Source: Tillandsia leiboldiana
Taxonomy: Eukaryota > Streptophyta > Magnoliopsida > Poales > Bromeliaceae
DNA: 64,000 bases
Direction of reading: 5' to 3'
Assembly (NCBI GenBank): GCA_029204045.2
Contig: CM055081.1
Span: forward strand, 2,487,033 to 2,551,032
Of this stretch, positions 35,593 through 45,949 are shown piece after piece (position 1 is the stretch's first letter; each line of letters starts with the position of its first letter). Both the position numbers and the translations under genes were made by a program. The notes below the pieces were generated by a model that did not search any database, had not been told where the DNA came from, and saw only the letters and a list, made by a program, of their open reading frames with translations.

Positions 35593-37440
35593 GTGGAATG
35601 GTGTGTAAAAAACTGCATTTTAGAAAGATATACCATGCAAGCATCAATTCGCAAACATGATGCGGACCACTTTAGAACTCTAATTGCTGAAGGATTTGTA
35701 TACAGTATAAAAAATTTTAATCTTAGTCCGACAAAGAACAATTACGTTGTTGTTTGTCAAAAGCACGTGATTCAACTTAGTAAATGGACCCGTATTGTGA
35801 AGATTACAGATGATATCGATGAATTCTCATTATATAGTTTTTCTTTCGTTGAATATGAGTATATTATGACAAAAAAAATAAGCAATTCCCTATCTTATAG
35901 GTATTGTATGTATACTTTTTTCCCTGTGTTTAATTTTTATGTCGTAAATTCTATTAAGCTTCATTAAAAAACTCAGCTGAATAAATTTTACATTTTCTTT
36001 ATTTTTGCAGATGTTCCTGGAACCGTTGTATCTGCTGCTACGATATCTCATACATATGTAGCGCAGTAACAAACTCCAATAAAAAAGTTGTAGCTTCAAG
36101 ATCTAGAGTAAATTATGAAAACATTCTAATCAAATTTCAATCAAAACGCTTATTTTAATACCTAAATTATATATGCATGTGTTTTCTCTTCTTTCCAGAA
36201 ACAATACTTTATCTAGGATAATTTCGCAGTCGATTTTGAAAATCAACTGCAAATGTATAAAGAAAATTCTGATCCAGTTGTTGTTGTTTTTGCAAGCATA
36301 ACAATTCGAACCTACAGAGGTGAACTTTTTTGTTTTATATTTTTTTTTCCGAGCTGGTTGTGTATTAGAATTCCTGCAAACTATAACACAAACTAATTAG
36401 TTTTCTACAATACAGATGAAGTCTACCTATCTACATGTTCGGCATCGAGAATCTATATAAATTTGGAAATACCGAAAGTAACGAAATTTTGTAATGCGCT
36501 TTATGCGTAAGTACCAAAATGTTTATATTGTTTACTAAAAATTCTTCCGAAATCTTACTGTAATTTTTTTCTATCGCAGCAAACAACTACCAATAGAACC
36601 GATTAAACATATAAAATTTTCAAGCAACCCTGTTCTTAGTCCGCATGAATTAATGTCCAAAAATCGTATAAGTGTTGCTGATTTGCTTGCTCTAGATGCA
36701 TCTTGCTTGCAGGTACACTTTGCATTACTACGTTCCACAACATTCTATTTTTCCCGTTCGGTAATTCTCTAAGTAATTTTTTTCTTTCTTAAAAAATTAG
36801 GAAACCAAATATACTTGCAAAGCCAAATTAGTAACCGTTGATACAACTTATGGATAGTGGTACAAAGCCTGTTGCATATGCAAGTCAGCAATGAAGAATT
36901 ATGCCGACATTTCTTTGTGTGGCCGATGTGGGCAAACCGATCTAAGCTCTGTCCCATGATATGAGTTTGGTATATATGTTCGATTATTAATCTAATAAAA
37001 CACTACAGATTAGATGCTAATTTATATATTTTTTTAATAGGTATAAATTAGATGCAGTTGTTGAAGACGAAACTGCTTTCATAAACTTTATCATTTTCGG
37101 CAAATTAGCACAATACCTTATACATATCCCTGCTCAGCAACTCGCAGCTGCTGCAAATGCAGATAGATTTGTTCTGCCTGCTATTTTTAAAAAAATTACT
37201 GGTCAAAGTTATATATTTCAAATTTCTGTTGATTCTCGAAGAACGAACATCAGCGAACAATCATTTAAAGTTACAAAAAAATTTTCAATCGACCAAGCTG
37301 CAGAAGAAAAGAATCAGACATCCAAAAAAAGAAGTCATGATGACGGAGAAGTAACTGATGAGAATCCGGTTGCTCATAAATCTCAAAATGTTGCAATCGA
37401 AGAAATAGCTGAAGAGCTAATGATACAATCAGCGTAAGCA
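35593..37440 (+). pseudogene. RPA1-like (replication protein A 70 kDa) pseudogene
   Basis: Multi-exon remnant of the RPA1-like family of single-strand DNA-binding proteins, which in plants includes both host and Helitron-borne members. Blocks: OB-fold A 35620-35899 (MQASIRKHDADHFRTLIAEG); 36011-36110 (DVPGTVVSAATI); 36220-36318 (DNFAVDFENQLQMY); 36416-36507; 36579-36714 (KNRISVADLLALDASCLQ); zinc-binding block 36800-36962 (WYKACCICKSAMKNYADISL, then CGRCG); C-terminal OB-fold 37040-37435 (YKLDAVVEDETAFINFIIFG). Stops occur in the second block (TAA near 36068, TAG near 36092) and in the zinc block (TAG before WYKAC, TGA near 36959). It is therefore not functional as read. Confidence 0.75.
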
Positions 37441-38891
37441 ATATTACTGGCTATTTACGACTATTCTTGATTCTTTTTATCGATACATAACTACTCATAG
37501 CTGGTACATTTTTTATAATTGTGTTTTATATTTTATGAATGATTTTACAGAAGTTCCTAGTCAACTCTGAAGAATGAGCAAAGTCGAAAAGAAAAAAGAC
37601 CTTTTAGGTAATGAAATATCTTTTTCCTTTTTTTATCTCCGTGGTTAAAAAAAAAATATATCATAACTTCTTTTTTATTTGTAGTTTAATCGAGGAGAGC
37701 ACATCTGACGACGAAGAATCATAAACTTTATTATTATGTAGCTATTATAAGTTTACTTTTGGGGCTCAGACTTTATAATGATTGTATATATTTGTGTTAT
37801 ATGTTGTTTTGTTTTTGCAAACCATAACAACTTTCTTTTCCTATATTTGAACTCTGCTATTTACTATTAGACATCTACTGGCTTACTGCTTGCTTATGTT
37901 TTGTGCTCTCCTTTCATTTACATCAATAAGCTTTCAAAATTCAATAAGTAGGTGTCCCTATAATGCTGCTTCGCAATTTAAGCCAACATTCGGGTCTTTG
38001 TAATGAAACACGGTTGATCGTTACTAAATTAGCAACAAAGTGGTCATTTGTTTTGAAAAGAATACAGTTTCCTATTTGTATCTGGATGCTACTTTTAAAG
38101 TCAATATTTGGATGTTGGAAGTGTTAATTAAGATATTGGAATGGGTTTAATGCTTTAGCTAGCTTATTACTTGCTTTGGGTTGTTTTTGTGCACTTATAT
38201 CTGTTTGCAATTTGATGATACGCGTAATTTTTATGAGTCTTTATAAATTATGTTCTATTTGTCTATTATTTATCTGCTGTGACAATTTTTTTGGGTGTTG
38301 TGCATTCAAATCTCCTTTTTTTAGAAATTTATTGAAAAGGAGAGAGTGACTACTATACCATCAATGATATCAACTGCTTTGTGCTGTTAAGTTTTCTGCT
38401 TTTAGATTTACACATTTGATCATATCCTACCCTTAGATTATACTATTTGTCCAAACACTACAAAACCAATGAACCTACTATCATTCTACAGTTGTTGGAA
38501 AAATTACAATGGCATATTCCTCTTTAGACAACCATTTTTTTAAGGTGGTTTTTTTTTTTTTTTTTTTATATATTAGAACTGATTTTATACTTTGTGTGGT
38601 ATGTAACTTGCTTCTCATTATTTTTGTGCACTTATATTTGCTTGCAGTTTGGTGAGTTGCATAATTTGTACATTAGATATTTTGCTATTTTTCGGCTGGA
38701 GTTTTAAGTCTTTGACGAGATGATTATTATTATAGTAACTAGGATGCTACTTTTAAACTTAAGATTTGCATATTGGAAGTGTTCAATTAGAATAATAAGA
38801 ATTTAAGTTTTTATGACTTGCAATTTAGAGAGATACATGATTTCTAATTTTTAGAAGATTATCAACGAATTTGTTGAAGAATATATATATA
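37441..38891. other. AT-rich sequence, no gene recognised
   Basis: Short exon-like trailing pieces of the RPA-like pseudogene (to about 37725) are followed by AT-rich DNA with a T run near 38551. No further features were recognised. Confidence 0.45.
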
Positions 38892-39332
38892 CTAGTATAG
38901 AACCCGCGCTTCGCTGCGGATAAATTAATCACGATGCAGATATATTTAGTAGATGTATTTAGTAGATATATTTAGCAAACATTCATGCACTGGTTAAGAA
39001 AGTTAGAATTATAATATTACTATATTTAATCTAATGAAATTTGTAGGAATACAGAAAGTAATTACACATATATTAGTCTTTTCGGAATAATGTACACTAA
39101 ATATATATTAAATATACAGACAGATTGCAAAATAAAAAGTACTTCATAAGTAGACCACAAATTAGATAGTAGTTATTCATCAATCGATTTTATTTGAATA
39201 GCCAGTTTCATCAAATCTGTAAAATAAATAATATAATTAGTATAACAAATTATAATAATTCCTTCGTCTAATTGTGTTTCATAATATTATGAGCAAGTCA
39301 GTACAGCAAAATAATTTATATGTTAGTATAAT

Positions 39333-39490
39333 ATTTGTTCAGCTCCTATAATATATGTTTAGTATAATATATGTTAGTATAATATATATTTAATATAATA
39401 TTTGATTATACTAACGCTTAATATTTGATTAAATATTTAGTATAATATTTGATTAATGTTGCGGAGTAACATTATAGGAGCTGAACAAAT
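39333..39490. repeat. 20-bp inverted repeat around an AT-rich segment
   Basis: Perfect arms atttgttcagctcctataat (39333-39352) and attataggagctgaacaaat (39471-39490) enclose AT-rich repeats of gtataatat/tatttgatt. It could be a small foldback insertion, but no target duplication was identified. Confidence 0.5.
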
Positions 39491-39665
39491 TTATATGTTA
39501 GTATAATATATGTTAGTATAATATATATTTAGTATAATATTTGATTCATGATGGAGTTCCCACGTAGAAAGCACGCAGCAACCGGCGATAGGAACGAAGA
39601 AGCAATGGGGGCATAACGTGGATGCTTGCAAAGACCCCCCAACATCTGGGGGGAAAGCCCAGCAT

Positions 39666-40352
39666 CTAACCAGAGTGAGCAGACATAGCGTCGGACGGAG
39701 CAGAGCCGGCAGAAGAGTAAGCCGGCTGAAGATGATTTATCAAGACATGACACTCCTCAATAGCGTTACGAATCTTAAGACGTTCAGCTAGAAACTCGTT
39801 CTTCTCGGTAATAGTAGCAACATAACAATCCTTCAAGAAACTATACTCTCTCAACAAATTGCTGTATTCAGCAGATAGTAGACTGTAATCTGTAGAGAGA
39901 TGGTCATATAAATTCTTGTAGAATAATCTGTCATCGTAGTTAACGTCCTTAACCTGTAAACCGAACTCCTCAACCAGTTTCTTAATAGCAGAGCGAGCAG
40001 CCTCTTGTGTAGCACCACCAGATGTCGGAGATCGCGTCCCCCAACATCGAACGACGTCAATAATAGACTCTTGCCGAGGAATAGGAACATCCATATATGC
40101 CAGGAATAAGCCCTCAGTATCTGTGGACAGAACAGATTGCGGCATGGCAAGCGGAAGTTGGTCGCAGATTTCCCGCAGCAGCCGGGTGTAGGAAAGGCAA
40201 ATAGTCGGCATAATAGGAGCTGCAAGAAAGTAGAGAGGTGCAGAGGGAAAAGGAAAGTGCACAATAGGGGTGGGAGAGGAAATAGTTAATAACAAAGGGT
40301 AAAAAGTTATAGTTGCTGGAAGAAACATGTAAACATACCAAGGGAAAAGCAA
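39666..40352 (-). CDS. Hypothetical coiled-coil-like protein within the putative Helitron
   Basis: An open frame of 228 codons on the minus strand. The N-terminal third is hydrophobic and compositionally like translated intron or leader; the part from about residue 58 (LLREICDQLPLAMPQSVLST) onward looks like real protein, with an acidic/leucine-rich helical segment (LYDHLSTDYSLLSAEYSNLL, then KNEFLAERLKIRNAIEE) that could form a coiled coil, ending in a small-residue tail. I do not recognise the family. A 3' exon of a captured gene, with upstream exons in the T-rich region beyond 40352, is a reasonable reading. It may equally be a chance frame. Confidence 0.35.
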   Translation of the reverse strand: MLFPWYVYMFLPATITFYPLLLTISSPTPIVHFPFPSAPLYFLAAPIMPTICLSYTRLLREICDQLPLAMPQSVLSTDTEGLFLAYMDVPIPRQESIIDVVRCWGTRSPTSGGATQEAARSAIKKLVEEFGLQVKDVNYDDRLFYKNLYDHLSTDYSLLSAEYSNLLREYSFLKDCYVATITEKNEFLAERLKIRNAIEECHVLINHLQPAYSSAGSAPSDAMSAHSG

Positions 40353-40617
40353 GAAGGGGGGAAGGGAAAAAAAAGCAAGAAGAAATTTTAAACAAAATCA
40401 TTGCGAAGAAGAAGGAAAACAAAGACCAAAGGGAAAAAATAAGCCAAAAAATAAAAATAAAAAAATAAAAAATGGTGGCTCAAACAGAGTAACTAAAAAA
40501 AAAAAAACGGAGAACGCCGCCAAAGTTCCAAACCAGAACATTAGTACCATGAAGATACAGGAAGAACCATCGAACGTTGCAAGCAACATTACAGGAGGGA
40601 AAGAAATACCGTCGAAC

Positions 40618-40900
40618 AAAACCAGAGGGAACAAAGATACACAGAAAGGCCATTCGTGTGGTTGCCTGTGGACGGGTCATCCAAACACCAGACCAAACTG
40701 TAAAGACTATTAAAAAAACTGTCAGAAACAGAAAAGAATAGAAAAACCATACAGAACAAAGCTGGAGGAAAACAAAGATGCACAGAAAGACCAGACATGT
40801 GGTTGCCCGTGGACGGGCCATCCAAACAGCAGGCGAAAATGTAGAAACAGAAAGGAAAAAATCCGAAGCCGCAAGAAATAGAGAAACCATGTGGGACAGC
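40618..40900. repeat. Diverged tandem duplication, about 142 bp
   Basis: The block aacaaagatacacagaaagg ... gtggttgcctgtggacgggtcatccaaaca (from about 40629) recurs from about 40771 with a few changes. A shorter relative (ggtggttgtccatgttcgg) is near 41490. The surrounding 40400-41900 is strongly A-rich on the plus strand. Confidence 0.6.
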
Positions 40901-42130
40901 CGAGGCACAGTAAAACGACATACACATCCACTAATCAAAGAGGAAATCACATAAAATTTAAAAAAACAGCACAAACCAAAAGAGCGCCAAATGACGGGCC
41001 GGTAAAGCATCGAACCGCCCCCCAAGAAGATCGCGACCCGCCATGCACGTCATCACTGCCACCGACACACAGAAAAGAAGAAAGGAAAGAAAGAGGACAC
41101 CGAGAAAAAAGGCAAAAAAAAAAAAGAAACAAAAAAAGAAAAAAAATGCACATGAGGCGATAAACTGAAGGAAATACAAATAAAATGAGTAAAACAGTGA
41201 GGGAAAATAGGAGCAACTGGAAAGTCGGTAATAGTAAACACAAAATAAAGAAAAAAAGGGGAAAGCAGGTTCATAGCTGAAACAACGAAAACAGTAAGAG
41301 GGAGAACCGCAGGACAGTGAGCCTCCCACCAAACAGCGATGCATAAAACACAAAAAAGCAAACTCTATCAACCAAGCTAATATTCACGGGAGGGAAAAAA
41401 AAGAAGGAAAAAAAAAGAGAAAAAAAAACAGGAAAGGGCAGAAGACAGAAAGGTAACGGAGTAGTAGTTACAACGTTCGAGATACACGACGACAGGTGGT
41501 TGTCCATGTTCGGACCGTCCAGACCACAGTATGGCAAGAAATTCACCTTCCTTCTATACGGCTACCCAACCCGAAGCTAACGCCGACAACATCGGGAAGC
41601 GAAACAGTGAAGGAACAAACCGAACGGATTACTTAACAAAACAAAGAAGCAATTAGTACAAAAACCCCAAAAGTAAAGCAACATGCTAAGGGAAAAAACA
41701 AACAGGAAATAAAACGAAGAAAGCAGGAAAAACAGCATGGAGAAAAGGCTACAGAAAACAACAAAACCGATGCAAACACAAAAGTGAACCAATCAAACAC
41801 TGTGTACCGAGAAGGCAACCAACTGAACCCATATAAAAGAGAAATGCAGTAGAGTATCGTACCTTGGAAGCAAGTAAGAAAAACAGTAATTTAGAGAGAC
41901 CTATCAAATTATGGCATATGCAACAGTAAAAAGATAAGTAAATTTGTAAAAATAAGAAAACAATTAATGGGTGGAGAAACTGAAAATGAGAATATAGCTT
42001 AGTATGCAACAGTAAAGAGTATAAGGATGATGATGATGGTGTTCATGGGTAAACAGTAAGCTACTGTTACTTATATATATATATAGACATTTACATTCTT
42101 AAACAAATGAAGAAGATTGCGGGTGTACTA

Positions 42131-42570
42131 ATCATTGTGAACAATCTAGGAAATCATTGTTGAGAATCTAAAAATCTAGGAAAGATATATGTAGGGTAAA
42201 AATATAAGAGAGGAAATATTATGTAAAGAAAACTTTATTTAAAAAAATACTATGAGAGTACTTAATCTGTAGTAGAAAAAAAAAACTAAAAAAAATTTAT
42301 TTTAAATAAATTTCTATAATATCCCAATAAAATCTATAGACAATCTGCAATGGATCATTGTGAACAATCTAGGAAATCATTGTTGAGAATCTAAAAATAG
42401 ATATATGTAGGGTAAAAATATAAGAGAGCAAATATTATGTAAAACAAACTTTATTTTAAAAAATACTATGAGAGTACTTAATCTGTAGTAGAAAAAAAAA
42501 AACTGAAAAAATTTTATTTTAAATAAATTTCTATAATATCCCAATAAAATCTATAGACAATCTGCAATGG
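42131..42570. repeat. Tandem duplication, 223-bp unit
   Basis: 42131-42353 and 42354-42570 are near-identical (atcattgtgaacaatctagg ... gacaatctgcaatgg), differing by a short deletion of ctaggaa and a few single bases. No coding potential. Confidence 0.85.
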
Positions 42571-42716
42571 ATATTGCCGTTACTAAAATCCATAGGTAAT
42601 AATTTGCAGAAATCTGTATAGAGTTAGGGTTATAGCCCCATATTATTAATAGCATGCCATCATTACCAACAACCAAGCAGCCTTAACAAACAGGAAAGGA
42701 CACGAACCTGCAAGAA

Positions 42717-42936
42717 GGGGAGGCAAAAGAAGAACAACCATTCGATCGACTTGGAACCGACAGATCAAGGGGAGATACAGAGCGACCCTTAGAGAAAGGG
42801 AACAGCCACACACAGGAACTGGCAAAGGGGAGGCAAAAGAAGAACAACCATTCGATCGACTTGGAACCGACAGATCAAGGGGAGATACAGAGCGACCCTT
42901 AGAGAAAGGGAACAGCCACACACAGGAACTGGCAAG
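42717..42936. repeat. Tandem duplication, 110-bp unit
   Basis: 42717-42826 and 42827-42936 are virtually identical (ggggaggcaaaagaagaaca ... cacaggaactggcaa), implying a very recent duplication. The open frame over it on the minus strand (42646-43326) has no recognisable protein character. Confidence 0.88.
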
Positions 42937-43616
42937 GCATGGAGTAGGGAGAAGCAGATCCCACCACCGGATGAAATCCAAACCCATGGATCCGTGTCGG
43001 ATTGTCAAGAATGACGGCGGCACAGAGAGGCTGGGAGGCGGTAAGAGAGGAAAAGAGAGAAAGAGAACAAACCCTACCAACACGCAGGGATCCCAAAAGC
43101 GAACGGCCCGCAGAGGAGCGCAAGGGGCACAGCACAGACGGCGATCCAAACCGCCAAGTCGTTTAGGAACACACGGATCACCACCGGATCCTCCTAGGGC
43201 AGCCGTACGATGGAGAGGATGAGAAACAGAAAGAGGAGCGCGACCCCTAGAGAACCGCAAAGGGCACATGCTAAGCAAGAGGAGGGCGACCCTTAGGATC
43301 GCACCGTCGAACCTCTTGGAACGCACGGATCATCGTCCGAATTTGAGAAATGGGAAACAGTCGAGAAGCGGAAGAGGGAGGGCACGCCACGTGGCCATTC
43401 CTGTACTCTCAATTAATGAGTTTACAGATGTGTACTTGATGGTCACTTTAATGATATTGTATCTCTTGCCTTTTTTTTTTTTTTTTTTTTTTCTCTTTGA
43501 CGGCAACGATCGTCGTGTATTACTATTCTGCCAAGCAAAAATAAAAAGATGCAAATAAATTTATTTTATTCTCAAAATTTATCAAATTATTTTAATAAGT
43601 ATAAACGATTCATTAA
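42937..43616. other. Non-coding flank of the Harbinger element
   Basis: Moderately GC-rich to about 43430, resembling a plant 5' leader on the minus strand, then AT-rich with a T run at 43471-43492. No convincing ORF or terminal repeat. Confidence 0.4.
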
Positions 43617-44572
43617 GGCTATGTTTGGTTCGGGGATTGTAAGCTTGGGGATAAATTTTTTTATATCTGGGATAGCTTGCTATTCCGGGATAGTCAGGGA
43701 TAAAAGAAAAATAGTGTTTGGTTTGTAAAGCTGTTATTCTTAGGAAAAGTTGAAATTGTGTTTGGTTCATTTTTTAGAATAAGCAAGAATAGTGAAAATA
43801 TATGGTAGTTAAAAATTTATATTACCAATTTTGCCCTTAGCATTTTTCATGAGGGAACTCATGAATAAAATGTTGGGTTGGTTTAAATTTTGTGTTAATT
43901 TAATACTCATTAATAACAATTTAATTTTTGTTATAATTTTTATTTTAATTTAATAATAGTGTTTTGTTTTTCTGAATTTTTTTGTTTTACTGAAATTTTG
44001 GGGTTTTTACTTGTTTTACTGAAATTTAATAGTGAATTTTTTTTTTTTAATAAAAGCAAGTGCAATTTTTTTAATAACAGCAATTTTTAATAACAACAAT
44101 TTATTTAATAACAGCAAGTGCAATTTTTTTAATAACAGCGATTTTTTTTTGGTTTTAATAACAGCAAGTGAAATTTTTATTTTTTTTAACTGAAATTTTA
44201 AGTGATAATCTGATGATCATGATTTATATTAATAATTTTGTACCAACAAAATTGAAAGTATAAAAAATTAATACCATAATTAATTATATTGAAAATATGC
44301 AACCATCTAACTCAACATTAAAAAACTGCAACAATCTAACTCAACATTGAAATGAAACAAGTTTAATTCAACTGCACAAATACTCCAATTGCCAATAGCA
44401 AACAACAGCACAAATTAAATTCAACATTTTTAGAATAGAAACAAGTTGATAGAAAGAGTGCGAAGATAAGAGAAATTACTTGATACAACATATGCGAGGA
44501 AATGATAAATTAGTTCAACATGTAGAGAAATAAGTTAAAATATAAAATTTTGCATTATTTACATATTTTCTC

Positions 44573-45888
44573 CTATCTATTGTTCCACAATTGGTCTGTG
44601 ATCATTGTGCAAAGGGCATCGCCTCGCTGAGACTCATCTGGGCCAAAAGAAGGTGTTGATTCATTTTCGTTGTCTTCCGTGGGCAATGGGTCCATTTGCA
44701 TGTTGAAGTACCTATCGGTCCCTTGATGCCTCTTGATGAAATTGTGTATCACACAACATGCAAGTGCAATGCGACACTGCATTTTATATGGATACGGTGT
44801 TGCTTGTCGAAGTACCTTGAATCGCCTTTTGAGAATTCCAAAAGCTTTCTCAACTACATTTCTCAGTTGAGCGTGACGATGATTATATAAATCTCGAGGT
44901 CCCCGATGCCTTCGTGCATGTGCATTTACATCGAATTGGCTCAAGTGATATCGCTCCCCTCGATAGGGGGCGAGGAAGCGAACAGTGTTTGCATATCCCG
45001 AATCAACTAGATAAAATTTTCCTACGAAAAAATTAGAAAGCTTTATCAAGATTTCAACAATGAAAGCTATATCTTACTGTTGCATAATATTAGTTACCTT
45101 CCGGTACCGTAAAGCCGCCACTCTCAGTACACCATCGTAGTACCCTCATATCAGCTGCAGAACCCTCCCATCCGGCGCACACAAATAGAAATTGGTGGTC
45201 GAATGAACATGCCGCCATCATGTTCTGAGATGTAAACCCCTTTCGACATCGATATCTTGGCTGCTTAGCCTTCCGTACAACCGCCGGTATGTGTGTCCCA
45301 TCTACTGCACCAATTGCATTCTGCAAATCAATAGTTACATAAATAGTTAACATCACATATAGGTTAACTTACAAAGAGTGAAAAAATTATTTCATACTAT
45401 ACTCACTTTGAATGGATGGAACAACGGATTTTCTGAAATTCTTGTATGTACTCCCACATTAGAAGGCGGCAGTTGGATATAATCATGTCTAAGTTCCACG
45501 ACACCTCGCAACACATTATTGAAATGCCTACTAATCATTTCGCCGGAATGTTGAAATGTTTCAGCTAAAACTCTATTCGCCACACCATGACCTACCCCAA
45601 ACAGAAAAATTCCTAGTTGCTCGTCAGCAGTTAAATGCTTAGTGCCTTTTATAAAACCATTTCCAACTAGTTCATCTCGAAGCCTTATAAACATAGTTGT
45701 GGTCATCCTAAAATATTGGTATCCCCTACAGGATGGCCACTTAAAATGTCATAAATTAGCTGACCAGTGAAAGGTCGGGTTCTACAAGGCCGATTAACTA
45801 TGGTGCTGTGGAATGACAAATCTTCATTTTCAATAAGCAATGCATGCACTTCTTCCCAATAGTCTTCTTCCTCGTCTAAGAATGTCAT
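44573..45888 (-). CDS. PIF/Harbinger transposase (DDE_Tnp_4 / nuclease HARBI1-like)
   Basis: Three exons on the minus strand: 45888-45407, 45320-45098 and 45021-44573, with introns of 86 and 76 nt (donors GTGAGT and GTAACT, acceptors TTTGCAG and TTCGTAG) that keep frame. Motifs: helical N-terminus with HLTADEQLGIFLFGVGHGVA and FQHSGEMISRHFN; catalytic residues in GAVDGTHIPA (D), LVDSGYAN (D) and VVEKAFGILKRRF (E). The enzyme would cut and join the element at TWA sites. Near 45705 the reading shifts by one base between SGHPVGDTNILG and MTTTMFIRLRDEL. Upstream in the first frame an ATG at 45942 meets TGA after seven codons. It may therefore be slightly damaged; the catalytic core is intact. Confidence 0.85.
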
Positions 45889-45949
45889 GAGATCGGCAAC
45901 GAGTTCTTCAGGAAAAAGTCAGCGATTGATTGCTCCAGCCATGACTGCA

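Larger units (their letters stand above)
38892..42087 (-). mobile_element. Probable non-autonomous Helitron
   Basis: On the minus strand the sequence ends with a GC-rich imperfect hairpin (CCGCAGCGAAGCGCGG, plus coordinates 38904-38919), then GTTCTATA, then CTAG (38892-38895) followed by T. This is the standard Helitron 3' end. Toward 42087 the minus strand begins TCTATATATATATAAGTAACAG, a plausible Helitron 5' end. No Rep/helicase was seen, so it would be non-autonomous. The 5' border is inferred, and the base preceding TC is G instead of the usual A. Confidence 0.4.

Noticed and set aside
40398..42009. Many phenylalanine/leucine-rich minus-strand ORFs
   Set aside because: The plus strand is strongly A-rich, so minus-strand frames are open and hydrophobic by composition; not membrane proteins.
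42646..43326. 226-codon minus-strand ORF
   Set aside because: Covers a recent 110-bp tandem duplication and encodes the same peptide twice in different frames; no recognisable domain.
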